Positions 12,495 to 25,432 are shown, counted from the stretch's first letter. The stretch is DNA of 64,000 nucleotides from Diphasiastrum complanatum (GCA_029204225.1 CM055096.1:45415346-45479345), one strand, 5' to 3'. Numbers and translations: made by a program. The notes: a model not told the origin generated them from the sequence alone.

Positions 12495-12529
<35 letters not shown>
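12495..12529. repeat. (CT)n microsatellite, about 17 units
   Basis: Pure tract; last member of the compound array. Confidence 0.97.
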
Positions 12530-12530
<1 letters not shown>

Positions 12531-12560
12531 ACAGTCCCTATGTGGCCTAAATGCTCTCTG

Positions 12561-13273
<713 letters not shown>

Positions 13274-13506
13274 GCTGGCTAGCCAGCCTGGCCACTCCCT
13301 GCCCGCGCTCTCCCTTTCTAATATTTTCCAGCTACCCCTCTCGCGCTCCCTCCCTCTATCCAACGCTCTCTGCTCGTGCTGATTTGCGGCTCTCTCGCTC
13401 TCTGCTCGCTCTTATTTACCATGCTTTCTCGCTCTCTGCTCTCCAGCACTCTTTCTCGCTCTCTCTGCTCACGCTGAGCAAGTTCTGGATATTTGTCTGA
13501 CAGATT

Positions 13507-13860
13507 GGATCTCTCTCTCCATTGTGTTGATTATTTGAAAGGCTCAAACACAAGGAGTGGAGACCACAATTGTAAGTATTTATTGATTTGCCATTGCTCA
13601 ATGAGAACACCATGATTGATGAATGTTGTTGGATAGTGAAGCCTTCAATCTTCAATTGATGTTGCAGGCTTTGTACTTCTGCATATTATTCTGAGTAGGA
13701 TCTCTCTCTCCATTGTGGTGATAGCCTGAAAGGCTCAAAGACGGAGAGTCCAGACCACAGGGACAAATATTTTCTTTTCTTTGCATTTCTCAATGAGAAC
13801 ACCATGATTTATGAATGTTGTTGGATAATGAAGCCCTCCATCTCCAATTGATGTTACATT
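13507..13860 (+). repeat. Duplicated leader (about 191-bp offset) upstream of the Helitron Rep frame
   Basis: Two diverged direct copies start ggatctctctctccattgtg at 13507 and 13698. Both contain gaaaggctcaaa, then caatgagaacaccatgat and gaatgttgttggat. In copy 1 a perfect donor GTAAGT (13572) and acceptor ttgcag (ends 13667) could frame a small 5' intron; copy 2 lacks that donor but ends with tttcacag. This looks like an untranslated leader copied once, but expression is inference. Confidence 0.75.
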
Positions 13861-13911
13861 GCTTTCACAGCTGTAAAAAAATTATTAAAATAGCAAGACA
13901 GTCTGACCAAC

Positions 13912-16694
13912 ATGTCTAGAAAGTCTGACCAACAAGCAAGAACTCCGGAGTGTATGCGAAACAACGTTTCATACAAAACTCCAAAAAATGAAAGTAGATC
14001 TGCTAGGAAGAAGAGATTGGCCCGTAGTAGACAAGCCAAGGCCAGGGCTTTGTCAGTATGTAGTGTACAGAGTGCATATGTGTCCCGATCCCTACATGGA
14101 GATGCTGCATTAACTTCAGACATCAATGTAGGACCACTAAGCAGTGGTGCAATAGAGCATATCAGGAGTAGTGAAACAGGTGCGACTCTGCATAGTGAAG
14201 ATCCATTGGCATCAGATGTCATTGTGCGATCGCCTCATCTTCTCGCTGTCAACCGTTTAGGAAGTAGTGAATTGCCAGCGGAGTGTAGGAGTCCATCAAT
14301 GGAGTTTACAGTTATTGATGATGTGCGAATTCACCCATCTTATAGGTCGCCTAGGGTAGAGATAGAAGAGGAGAGAAATAGCAGAATGGCACATAATAGA
14401 CAATGGGCGAGTGGGAGTCTCTCTTGGTCTACTGTATTTCGAGATGACATCGTACAGTTGGCCACCCCAGAACATGTCCGTACCAATCCTTCATATCAAT
14501 CTCCAGAAGTGGAATCTCGAACTGAAAGGAGGAGGAGGAGGATTCCTAGGTTGACATCAAAGCGAAGAGCTAGGGCTTTGCAATTTACAGTTGAGGATGA
14601 TGAGCCTAGAGTTGTCAGTGCTTTTTTAAGAGACAAAAGGTCAAAGTTATATCGAGTTGCATCATCTGATCATACGCCTACATGCCATGATGTAGGATCG
14701 ATGGAGTTTGCATGTGTTCATTGTTTGGCTCTGCGATGGAAAGCGGAGACAAATAGCTCTTTCTGTTGCATGAAAGGGAAAGTTAGGTTGCCACTGATTC
14801 CTTCTCCACCTCTTGTTTTGGTACATTTGTATACAACAAGAGAAAAAGTTGGCGTCCATTTTTGTAAGTCCATTAGAAGTTATAACAATAGTCTTGCCTT
14901 TGCATCGTTGGGGGTAAAGATCGATAAATCAACGGCCAATGCGAGGGGTGGCGCTTACGATTTTAGAGTTTCTGGTAGGATGTGCCATCAAATAAGTTCC
15001 TTACTGCCCAATGAGCGTCCTTCGTTCTTGCAGATATACATGATGGATGGAGATGACGCACAACTTAGTCAACGGTTGTCCCTCAATCAACGTCTTCGTG
15101 TTGATGTGTTGAGTCTTTTTCAAAGTGTGATGATGGAGATTAATCCATTTGCGCAAAGTTATAAGAGTGCCCGTCAAATTATGTGAGTGAACAATACGAT
15201 AGATATTCGTCTTCGAATCATATCTTGGTGTGGTAGAAACTTGGAAAATAGACAGTTCAATGCCCCAACAACAAACGAGATAGCAGTTTTGCTGTCGTTG
15301 GATGGCAACCCTACAGATGGGATACGCGACATTGTCGTTCATTCTTTGCATGATGGCTTGCAACGAATCAGTCAGCTCCATTCCTCATATGAACCATTAC
15401 ATTTTGTGCTCATGTTTCCTTACCAGACTAATGGTTGGAATCTTGGAATACCCCACATAGGTAGTGGGTGTAGTGCAACTCGGGATGTGGGGATGGACGT
15501 AGAGGATGAAGGTGTGAGCAATTTGGATGAGAAACATGAGGGGAGGCATAGAACAGTCACAATTCATGAATTCTATAGCTATCACTTACAGGTTAGAGAT
15601 GGACATATGTCGCCCATACATTTGGGCAGAAGGTTATTGCAAGAGTATATGTGCGATGAACTTGCAAAATTGGTGCAAAACCGTTTGGTTTACATTTCCA
15701 CGAATCACGAAAATTTTGTAGGGAGATTCGATGTGGGTTGGTTGACGTTGTTGGTGACCGTGTTGCAAATGAGGTGGGTCAACGTGTGGTGTTGCCTTCT
15801 TCTTATATTGGATCTCCACGCCACATGAACCAACTATACCAAGATGCGATGGCTGTTGTGAGAGTGATGGGTAGTCCTAATCTGTTCATCACAATGACTG
15901 CCAATCTGAATTGGCAAGAAGTGAAAAGGGAGTTGAAGTTTCAACAAGCACCCGCTGATAGGCCCGACTTAGTTTCCCGAGTGTTTCATATGAAGTTGCA
16001 ACGTATGATCAATCTTTTGAAAGACGATGGAATATTTGGAGCCATCGTAGGAAGATTGCATGTTGTGGAGTTCCAAAAGAGGGGACTGCCACATGCACAT
16101 ATTTTGATAATACTCGAACATGCTAGCAAACCCATAACTACGAGAGATTTTGACAATATCATTTGCACTGAAATTCCCGATAGGGAAACTGATCCTCAAT
16201 TGTACGAGACAGTGAAAACTTGCATGATGCATGGACCATGTGGATCACGTTATCCAAATGGCCCATGTATGAAGGATGGGCGTTGCTCCAAAAACTATCC
16301 TAGATAGTTTGTTCAAGAGACTGCCATTGTCAATGGTTATGCTTTGTATAGAAGAAGAAACAATGGCATTGTTGTTAGAAGCAAGGGTGAAGATTTGGAC
16401 AAACGATGGGTGGTGTCGTATACTAGATGGTTGAGCCTTTACTTTCAGTGCCACATCAATGTAGAGGTGTGTATGCATGTATGCAGCGTGAAATACTTGT
16501 ACAAGTATGTGTACAAAGGGCCGGACATGATAACGGCGAGGGTTGTAGAGGGGAACGTCCAAGCACCTTCAGGCGTGAGTGAGATAGAAAACTACTTGAA
16601 TGCAAGGTACTTTTTTGCAAGGGAAGCAGGATGGAGACTATTCGGATATTCCATGGGTGAGCTAAGGCTAACTTATAATCCTCTACTTCCATTA
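13912..16694 (+). pseudogene. Helitron Rep (HUH rolling-circle) protein, broken and lacking its helicase
   Basis: An ATG at 13912 opens a frame with an Arg/Ser-rich N-terminus, then the plant Helitron region CVHCLALRW ... CCMKGKVRLP (from about residue 265). After a stop (15184-15186) the same frame continues through the Rep region. Near 15.74-15.80 kb a frame change leads to 15738-16307, containing GLPHAHILI, the HUH nuclease motif (HAH at 16092-16100). After another stop (16305-16307) comes the two-tyrosine motif YLYKYVYKG at about 16494-16517. Similarity ends near 16.66 kb, just before ggtgagct, which could be a splice donor; no Pif1-type helicase was found downstream. Helitron proteins normally fuse Rep to such a helicase, so this copy is dead or depends on relatives. 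Confidence 0.88.
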
Positions 16695-16697
16695 TGA

Positions 16698-18360
16698 TAT
16701 TAAGATACTATTCTTTAGTAGTGAATTCTATAATATCAAATATGTACTCCTCCATTTGCAACTTTTCTCTTTCTGATTTTAAAGCTTCTTCTAGTTCTTC
16801 AATGCCTCTAACTAAAAAAATAGATTTTTTTGAAGTGGTGGCAATTAACACCCTTCTTTAGAGTGAGCGAGCCAACTTGATATGAAGAAATGATTTTTTT
16901 AAGCTCGTGGACATCAAAGATACTTGTTTTTTAAAGTAAGGATGATGATGCTTCAAATTTGAGGCAATGGCATCATAAATTAGATGAAATAAGGTGTGGG
17001 ATTCCTTGTAGGATGCCATGTAACTCATTCTTTTCCTCCCAATAATAGGAAAATTTAAGGAATGTTTTATTCTTTCACAATAATTTACAGTATAATACAA
17101 TAGTTTGAAATATCATTCATGCTTGTCTTTTACATATTCAGAACCCTAGACATCAATGAACTCCACATCTTTTATTTTCATGATATACTTGGACGTGCTA
17201 AAGATTTATGCAATCTGCATGTGCAATGGATTTCAGGTTAAGAATTATTGCTCTTTGTGGAACTAAAAGCTCTCCTTGTATCTTCTAAGAAGAACTAGCA
17301 CAACAATTTTTGGGCACAGAAGATTGTGCAAGGTCTCTAATGGGCTTCCTCATACGTCAACCAAAAAGCATAGATCCATTCAGCCTCATCCCAAACTCAG
17401 TGTGGGTTTTCCCCACTTTCCATATTGAACACCTGTTTTTCTTTCTCATTTTAATAAAATGAACTGGAGGATGGCAATGTCTTTAATAGCAACTACAAAA
17501 TGGAAAATTTACTGCAGAGGCTTGCTGGATAATCTTATATCAAGTGATTTTTGTTCTCCACCTTCAGCAGCAGTATAACGCTACTCTCATCTATGGACAC
17601 TTGATCAATACTTATTTCCCAAGATGGAAGAAGAAGCTCTCTGGAGCTTATCCGCAGTGACTTTAGGATCTACGAAACAAGGAACGACTTTCAAAGTCTA
17701 TGATTCATCCTGCCCACATTTGACATGAGGAAGTCAGAGCATTCATCAAGAGCCTCCTACCACTGCTCTCCAGTATAATGTCTGCATATTCATCTCAAGG
17801 TGGAAATGCATTTCAGCTCACTTACGAGTGTTAGGGACATGATTTGACAACTGCAAGATTACAATTCTTACGCCGGGGAGAGTTGGATGTTCTCTGGTCT
17901 TAGAGGATGGCAGGTTAGCTAAGTAAATAAGAAAATCATTGTTAAACTTGTTCTGCACGTACGGAGCTATTGCATTGCGTAGGTACAGTATGATACACAG
18001 CATAAAAAAGGACTGAATGGGACTGGATGCAAAATGTAAGAGACTACCAGTAAGGCTAGACTCTTGAACAATACTGATGGCAACATGTACAAATTATCCC
18101 GCAAAAGAAATGAGGCTCCTTTGCCATAGGGTACACGAAAAGATGAAAACTGAGCCCGACTTGTAATACTGTACTTACAATCACTACATTTCTGAAAACT
18201 AAAAAACTGTCGTGTTACTATACATCATTTTTTTTCGTAAGGATAAAATGAAAATTCTTCGATTTCTAAGGAAAACAACAAAAGGAGTCTTAAATTAGAA
18301 GAATAGAAGCCTTTAATTTCTTCAATATTGTAGGTTCGTCGTATCTAAGTGACCTAAAAC
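16698..18360. other. No identifiable gene
   Basis: AT-rich DNA between the Helitron remnant and the bZIP gene. An 80-codon minus-strand frame at 16858-17100 reads KHHHPYFKKQVSLMSTSLKK in part but matches no family I know. The bZIP transcript (minus strand) may end here: tttatt at 18361-18366 is a polyadenylation signal on that strand. Confidence 0.35.
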
Positions 18361-18766
18361 TTTATTCTATACCTAACATCCCTCGTTTCTGTACCTTGGC
18401 TGCTACAAATAAAGCCTCATACACATCAATAAATATCTCACAAACTCGACCTATTTTAAGCTAGCTAGGTTGAAATTTGTTCGTCTGGGAATGATTCAAA
18501 AGCTTGCTTGATTCTCCATTATCCACAGGTGTCACATTCGTCCCTCTTTCATATTAAGGGTAAGTTATCTCCATAACCAGTGGCAGTAAGACCAGTAAAG
18601 GTAACTGGTCCTGCTACAGGGTGCAATGATGGACGTTGCTCTGCTTTTCACTCAACAAGAAGATCAATACTGCACTGTTAGCAGAATCTGGATAAAGAGA
18701 TGTATAGGACCATAGAGTCTGGTAATCATATCTTCCATCTAGTCGTGATGAGCAAGCTGATCTGTT

Positions 18767-18847
18767 TTACCATGTTGGTGTCCTTTTCAGTCGTTTAGGC
18801 ATTGATGACAAGTCTTGCACCAAGGGCATCGCGATCAACTCAAGCAT
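18767..18847 (-). CDS. bZIP exon 6: C-terminal basic tail and stop
   Basis: Preceded on the minus strand by the acceptor ctgcag. It encodes 26 residues starting MLELIAMP and ending KRLKRTPTW, then TAA. The ending fits the family's conserved C4 block (K/R-rich, RT, terminal W or F), which is why I join this exon across a 3.1-kb intron. Confidence 0.8.
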   Translation of the reverse strand: MLELIAMPLVQDLSSMPKRLKRTPTW

Positions 18848-21800
18848 CTGCAGAATTCAAATAAAAGCCTAATTACACACCTGCATCATAAGCATCCTGA
18901 TTCCTCACCCAGCTTGAGAATTTTTTGGACAAGTATTGCCAGAAAATCATAAAGTTTTGAAGATTTGTTTCTTCATGTAATTACAAGAACCTGTAGAAAT
19001 TCAATTTGACATATACACGTCACCACATATGTGTAGAAAATCACCTTAAGAAGCACATAAGAAGGCATAAGTATAAAAAAAAACGATTATTTAGTATATA
19101 TGTTAAAATTCTCCAAAGGCCTTTGCTTACTCCGTCCAAACCCCCCCTCCTTGAAAACTGTCATGCAAAGCTGAGTATGTTCTTGTAATCCGTGTATTTT
19201 AGCTAAGGCAAAAAGAAAAAGACGAAGAAACTTTACCCTATGAAATGCATTTGAACCTTTTTCTCAGCAAACATATTCTTTCCAAGATATCAAAGTTAAA
19301 AGTCATACATAGTCCAACTAGCTAGGCATAGAAACCTCCGTCTTCTCCCAGAAAATAAGCTCTTATATTGTATCATATAGGAATCTGACATGTACAGCAG
19401 CATAGTAAGTAAATGTCACCTGCTGTAAACCTTGCATCTTTGAAGTTTGCTCCACCAAATATCTTCTGAGGTATAACAACCTGACACAAAAATCAGCCAC
19501 CAGCACACAAATTTCATTTTACAAAAGAACAATAAAATAAGTGATGACAAATCTTCACCCATCCATAGGTGCAAGCTACCCATTTCATGCACGGTCGATG
19601 ATGTCATGTCATGCATGCAGCATGCATGACCATGTACTGACTTAAAAGTTGACAACATGACTATTTGTGACCTCTAGAGAGCCATGCATATGCATAGCCT
19701 CTACCATTGTTAGTAGTTACCATCAAATGCATTTGAAACATGAATTCTTCAAACCCCAAGTTGGCCCTGCAATAATTATAGGGCAGCAAGTCAGGTGCTC
19801 CATGTAGGGCCCCAGACCACTGTCATTATCTACAATACATCTCTTCCCTTTCCTTAGATTTTTTTGCAGGTAAAGCTTTTGGATGTGCTGAAGCTATTGG
19901 AAGCATCCGGAGGCCATATAATTGACAGTACTGATTGCTACAAGCAAATGGAGGAAATTTTTGCATGCTGGAGGCTCCCTTTGAATGACTCAAGAGAACT
20001 TTCTTAGATTGATACAAGACTTTGAGGCAGTCTTCTATAATCCCTAGGGCACCCAAATCAAGATATTAGCCTCCCCAATCGCGTGCTTGAATTTGGATAG
20101 TGGGCAGGTGCAGAAAACAGCCATAATTCTCGACTTTCAGACCTACATCTTTTCATTTTCCCTCTTTTTCAGAAGCCTAAACTGTCTTTAGTCTGGTAGC
20201 TTGTTCTAAATAGCCAAAACTCTAACAACTTTGATTTTAGTGGTAATGCTATTATTGGAAATCTGGGACTTGGTTATACATCCCTAATTGATTGCGGTTA
20301 ATTAGTCGTAACCTTAGCACAAGGGAACCTAGATGAGATTACAGAACAACTTGAGTCAACTAGAGATACCTCTTCTGGATGCACAAGCAGTTATTTTTGG
20401 AGTTACAGTTAACTAGTAGTAGATAACTATGGTGTGGACATCAAGAGTAGGATTTTACTTTACATGCCCTAGCAGGGATAAGCATGACCTATGGCTTTTT
20501 TTATGGCAAGGCATAGGCATTCAGTGTGGTTGATGATTAGTCATTCTATGCCCAAAATATTGAGAGTTGTCATGATTAATCCACAGATTAAGAATTTTGT
20601 AGGATATGAGAAATATATCGAAGTTGGGCAATGAAGTTTTAGTTTAACTACCAAATATTGACAGTGGAGAGTGTGAGGAAACACAAAAAACATATAAAAA
20701 GAAAAAACAGCCCAACTGAAAAACTTGAGCCAACTCATATATTTTCAAGCCCTTTATGCTCCCATGATCAAAGGTTAGTGCCTAATTAACCTAAAGCTTA
20801 TCAGCGATATAACAACTAGTTTTATAACTCTACTCAAATTTCCACGTTTAGCCTCACAGAACTTACACATTACTAGTATTAGAACTATGACACTTAATGC
20901 CCTTGACTAGTACCTACAATGGCTCATGAAGTGAGTACACGACTAATTAAGAAGAGGAATTAGTCCCCCCTCGAACACTTCAAGAATTGGCCCTTTTCAC
21001 CAATCAACCCACCAAGTAGACCTCCCAACACCCAAGAGACTCTAGGCAGCTATTTACATTAAGTCCCTTCCTAGATTGTTGTGCACATGCTTTCATGGTG
21101 CAATACAAATACATGCTACTTATGAATGTAGTTAAAATGTGCTCTAATGCCATTTTCAAAATAATGTGTTTCATTATCCCATGAATGACAAAATAAGAAA
21201 GAATATGTCGTGTGATAGTTTTGTCGAATGTTGACTTCCAGAGAAATGATAATAATAATCTTTTGCATAAATCTATGTCAAGTAAAACATTTACATGATT
21301 CTAGACCTTAAGTTTTCAAACACATAGGATTCATAAAGCTCATTATAATGATTTCAGTAACTATGAAAAAAATTAAATTATAAAATTGTATCTTGTGAGA
21401 GCTCACAAACTTGATGTGTGTGTGGTGAATGTTACATCTACCTAATACAAGACTAATATCTAATTGTAACACAATTCAGGCTCGATTATCTGGATGGGAT
21501 GAGGCAAGGATCGAGGAAATAATAATACTAAGAGCCTTTGAAACTTTCAAAAATTCTCAATTGTCATCTGTTGTAGCTATTTAACGTAGTTCAATTTTGT
21601 GAATATTTTGTTCACCATGCTAGATGCTTTTACACTAACTATGAAATTTAGGGTTTGAATGATTTCAATTGACAAGAATTTTGAGCTGGAAGGGGAACAT
21701 TTATCAAAAATGCTAAACCTAAAAAAATGTAGATGCTTGGAGGGAAACTGAAAGGAGTTTTATGAACATTGGATCAAGGGCAATACGCCTATAACTATTC

Positions 21801-24703
21801 ATCCAAGGAAAACCTTATTTACCCTCAAACAAAACGAAGAACAAAAGGGCTAAATTACGGATGGCATACAGACATAGATAAGGCATGTAGCTTAAAGAAT
21901 TATAAGATAGAAATATAAATGTGGGCATTTACCAAGTTTTCCTTCCTTTCCGCACCTTCTTCCTGCAAGGCAGAAACTTTTTAGCATATGCATATCCAAA
22001 GGCAGCAGACCTAACACAAAAGACTATGTAGTGTGTAAGTATATGAATTTGAGAAATTACCAATTTTTCCTTCTTCTCAGGAGGATTTTCCTGCAAGCAG
22101 AGATGCTTTTGGCATGAGGATATCTAAAGACGATTAAAGGCTAAAACAAATGACCATTCAAATATACAAATTTGGGTGGTTACCAGTTTTTGCTTCCTTT
22201 CGGCAGCTTCTGCCTGCAAGTGGAAATGTTTTTAGCATAGTTACACCCAAAGGCAGTACACCTAATACAGGTGGATGTATATCATCAGTCTTTTGAGTAG
22301 CTTTCCATTTCAGTGCCATACTTAAGTCAGAAGAATCAGAGAAGGCAAGAAACTTGTGCTCATGAATGGCACATCTTGGGACAACTTGTTGATGCTGGAA
22401 GAGAACATACCCTATCAATTTTTTCTGTTGAAGCAAGCTTCAATTTTCTTAGTAATGTTTGATAGGACAAAGTGATGAGAACTACTATAATTACCTGTTG
22501 TCTCCTTAGCTCCGTATTTTCTTCATTGAGGTGTGCCACCTCTGCTTCCAACTCCATTATGTAGGCCTGAAAGGTTCCAAACCAATATATTAGAAGTTCC
22601 TTGCAGATGTATACTAAATAGCGTACTGTAAACAGATAGTTCAGAGATTAAGTCATATCATGTGACACAATTGAACATCCGCTTCAGAGAAAGGTGTCCT
22701 GCCATTGTACCAGTTCAAGCATTTGTTGCTATATCACTTTCTGGTAGTTGGACTGTTATAATAAAATGTCGTTTTACTCAGCAGGTTTGGTCTTCCTAAC
22801 TGGCAATTATGAGAAGGAAAAGGGTTGTCGTTACTATATAATTATAAATCTTGTTATGGCTAGATATAGTTGACACAGAAGTGGATACTTCAGCGTGAGA
22901 AAATTTAGCATGTTAGACCTACCAATCAGGATTCAGTTATAAGAAACAGCATCACTTCAAGAATGTTCCTCATTATTGACTTCATTATAGATAAGGAAAA
23001 CAGAGTTTGAGGGATAGTTAACTCTAAAGCCTCTGATATTCATCCTTTGGAAGAAAATGCTGCTTCTGGCTATGTGACCAGTTACAGCCAAAAGAAGCTG
23101 CATTTATGGGCATCTAAGTACTCTTTCCACAGACATGCATAGGCGCTAAAGCATAAAACTGCACAAAGGAAGAATCAAAGCGGTAAGAGGATGATTTGAT
23201 ACAAAAAGGCAGCTCTAAAGACTCTCTAATCTCTGAAAACTCTCTAACCAGAGAATCTTAGACCAGAACAAATAAGATAAAATATATTCGTAGGCACTGT
23301 AAAAAAAGTATAGCAAAGGAATATAACACCCGAAGGAGAGGGATCCAAGTTACAGAAATTAATTCACAACAAAAACTGATCTTAATGTTGAAGAATATGT
23401 AGCGGAAGGCAACTTAATTTCCTGCTTCAAATTCAGAAAAGGCAGGCACCTGTTTTCGAGCTCTTGAGCGAGCTGCAGACTCTCGATTTTTTATCATTCT
23501 ACGCTGCCTACGCTCGATCACTTTTTGAACAAACAATTCTGATTCCTTCTTCCTTGCTCGAGCCGGTCCATCTATTCCATAATTGCCAATGACAGACAAG
23601 CCAAAGCCATTGCGAGCATTTTGACCTGCTGCATCTGAACCAGGACTGGAAGAGGATCCAGATCCAAGAGCAAGAACCCCAAAACCGCTGCGCAAGTTTG
23701 TTCCAGCAAGACCACCTCCTAACGACCCAATGGCGCCGGCTATGCCTCCTCCAATGCTGTTGCCTAATCTTATTTCCCCCAATCCACCTGCAACAGCACC
23801 TCCACTTCCCATTCTTTTTGCAACATCAAGATATGCTGCGGTATCTGCTGCCATTTGCTGTTGCAATCGGTGTGGCTGGTGCTGATGAGGGATGGCTGTG
23901 ACGGTAGAATTTCTGTATTGATGGAGTTTGATCCACTCAGAAGCAAGAATATCTTCAAAAGAATCCAATTGAGTTGCATCAGTGGTAGAATGATTTGAAA
24001 GAGAGCTTGCAGGGGATAAAGAAAGAGTGGGAAAAACTCTCGCACTAGCTCTCTCGGTTCTTTCTTGAGTATTTACAAGCTCTTTAATCTCTGATGCGCC
24101 TGTTATATCAGGTTGAACACTCACTTTTGCCTCCCTTCTGTCTAAATTAGATATCCTAGATCCTCCAAACCCATAGTAATCCCTCATGCCTCCTGCATAT
24201 AGACTTGAGGACTGGCTTTCAGAAGCCATGTTGTCTCTCACTACCCCAGCTTTCACTAGAAAGTCTTGCAAAGTCATCTCTCCAAAGCTTGCTTGTGTTT
24301 GCAGACGGCCAGCTGCAGATCCATTGCCGTGTAGTCCAGCGACATTGCCAGGCCCATGATAACCATCCTTCCCGACTTCACCCACTGTATTGCGACTGAG
24401 AGTTCGGGGTAGAGTAAGAAAGCCTTGTCTTCGGAGGCTTTCCTGTCTAGCGAGCCCATCTTTAGCAAGATCAGAGCCTGCTTCCACAGCTGCTGTTAGT
24501 TCCTGATTATCATTTGCAATCCTTGCGTTCTTCAGAATTTCATCCATATTCATAGAGTCACAGTTTCTTACAGGTTCACTCAGAGTATTTCGAAAATCAT
24601 CTCGCGGGGCAGAGTAGATTGAATTTTGTCTAACCAAAGGTGATGCTTCAAGTCTTCCTCCGGAAGAAACAGCAATCAGATTGTTTATATTCATGGTTCC
24701 CAT
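18767..24703 (-). CDS. Group A bZIP transcription factor (ABF/AREB/ABI5-like), six exons
   Basis: Predicted exons (5' to 3' on the minus strand): 24703-23450, 22566-22495, 22213-22184, 22090-22061, 21962-21933, 18847-18767; about 498 residues. All junctions are GT-AG and phase 0. Members of this family bind ABRE (ACGTG) sites in the nucleus and drive abscisic-acid and stress genes after SnRK2 phosphorylation. Visible here are three conserved N-terminal blocks (RQNSIYS, residues 25-31; SLRRQGFLTLPRTLS, 89-103; GEMTLQDFLVKAGVV, 141-155), Gly-rich text, the basic region NRESAARSRARKQ ending at 418, a leucine zipper in exon 2, and a C-terminal KRLKRTPTW like the family's basic tail. Start chosen at MGTMNINN; an in-frame extension upstream has no ATG. 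Oddities: three tandem 30-nt exons and a 3.1-kb last intron. The family is certain; the exact ABF or ABI5 subtype is not. Confidence 0.92.
18848..21932 (-). other. bZIP last intron (3085 bp)
   Basis: Donor TTG|gtaaat and acceptor ctgcag. I saw no complete element inside. A stretch at 19418-19463 has acceptor- and donor-like edges and reads FGGANFKDARF in one frame, reminiscent of pentapeptide repeats; I treat it as chance or an exonised scrap. The intron is more than ten times the length of the three introns before it. Confidence 0.75.
21933..22213 (-). repeat. Tandem array of three 30-nt mini-exons in the bZIP gene
   Basis: Mini-exons at 22184-22213, 22061-22090 and 21933-21962 repeat with periods of 123 and 128 bp. 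Each begins after tgcag on the minus strand, ends (c/t)tg|gtaa, and encodes ten residues: AEAAERKQKL, ENPPEKKEKL, EEGAERKENL. The intervening introns (93 and 98 bp) resemble each other too, including a polypurine/pyrimidine edge and a tttttagcat-like core, so whole exon-plus-intron modules were duplicated. Every module is phase 0 at both ends and can be skipped without frameshift. Confidence 0.88.
22495..22566 (-). CDS. bZIP exon 2: leucine zipper
   Basis: 72 bases, 24 residues beginning AYIMELEAEVAHLNEE. Leucines at heptad spacing (L6, L13, L20, with V10 between) follow the basic region of exon 1. Acceptor ttcag and donor CAG|gtaatt are both canonical. The break between RARKQ and AY is the usual intron position in this family. 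Confidence 0.92.
23450..24703 (-). CDS. bZIP exon 1: N-terminal conserved blocks and basic region
   Basis: 418 codons from the ATG at 24703 to the donor CAG|gtgcc. It holds the C1, C2 and C3 phosphorylation blocks and the DNA-contact helix NRESAARSR, with the invariant Asn and the Arg nine positions on. In C2 the usual RQGS is RQGF (F95), losing that predicted kinase serine, although RTLS (S103) remains nearby. A genomic stop lies past the donor at 23414, so an unspliced message would end after 11 extra residues. Confidence 0.93.
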
Positions 24704-25224
24704 AGCCTGAAGCTCTCTCCTTGCCAATGATTGTCTGTTACCTCAGAAAGTATGAACTTATAATAAAGCGAGAAGTCCTATTCAGCTACTGACGTGACAA
24801 CCTATGAGGAGGGAGACTACCTCGGAGGTTCATGGGACTTCTTTAAGAACAAGCTACCTCGGTTGAGGGAAAGGATTGCAACCTATTTGTAGAAATGCTT
24901 GCGACTTCAAGAAGTTTTTGACTACTTCAACTTCTTCACTCGCAATTCTAAATCTAAACACTGCAGTAAATGTAAGTCTTCGTTATAGATATAGGTACGC
25001 ACACTCACAGAATTTAACGAATATATGCAAGCGCTTAAATCATCTTTGTGAGAGGTAATTGTTTGGAGCATAGCTGCATATCTGTCTGTGAATGTTGAAC
25101 AGTTTGAAATATTACAATGCTACAATTTACAGCTTCACGTCTCCTTTAAGGCTTTAACCTTCGCAAGCTCTTAACAATCCAAGGACGCATGCATACCTTC
25201 CTCTAGAGTCTAGACTTTATTCGT

Positions 25225-25230
25225 CACGTG
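25225..25230. promoter_or_regulatory. G-box CACGTG
   Basis: Palindromic CACGTG within gtcacgtgc, about 520 bases upstream of the bZIP start codon. It is a binding site for group A bZIP proteins and others. Confidence 0.5.
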
Positions 25231-25412
25231 CTTGCTAAATTTTCAAGGAAGAATAAATAAGTGATGTGAAAGGAACGTTTCAGTTAATCGGTTACTGATA
25301 GGAGTGATAGGTGTATTGAACAAATTCCAACCGTCACAAGTCTTAACAAGAAACGAGCTTATGATCAAAACTCAAAACTACAAGCAAAAAGATAAATTTC
25401 TAAGCTCTTCTA

Positions 25413-25432
25413 ACGTCACGATTCTACGTGAC
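25413..25432. promoter_or_regulatory. Paired, inverted ACGT elements
   Basis: ACGTCAC at 25413-25419 and ACGTGAC at 25426-25432 sit 6 bases apart. Both contain the ACGT core bound by plant bZIPs. Confidence 0.45.

Noticed and set aside
13854-14222. Minus-strand open frame opposite the Helitron Rep start
   Set aside because: It is the antisense of a recognised Helitron protein frame and has no motif of its own.
19418-19463. Possible extra exon reading FGGANFKDARF (pentapeptide-repeat-like) in the bZIP last intron
   Set aside because: A single 46-bp fragment that would break the phase-0 structure of the bZIP gene, with no neighbouring exons of that family.
24703-24727. Extending the bZIP start upstream to a TTG codon at 24727
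   Set aside because: No ATG upstream in frame, and MGTMN fits a normal family start. An acceptor-like taacag just upstream suggests leader intron instead.
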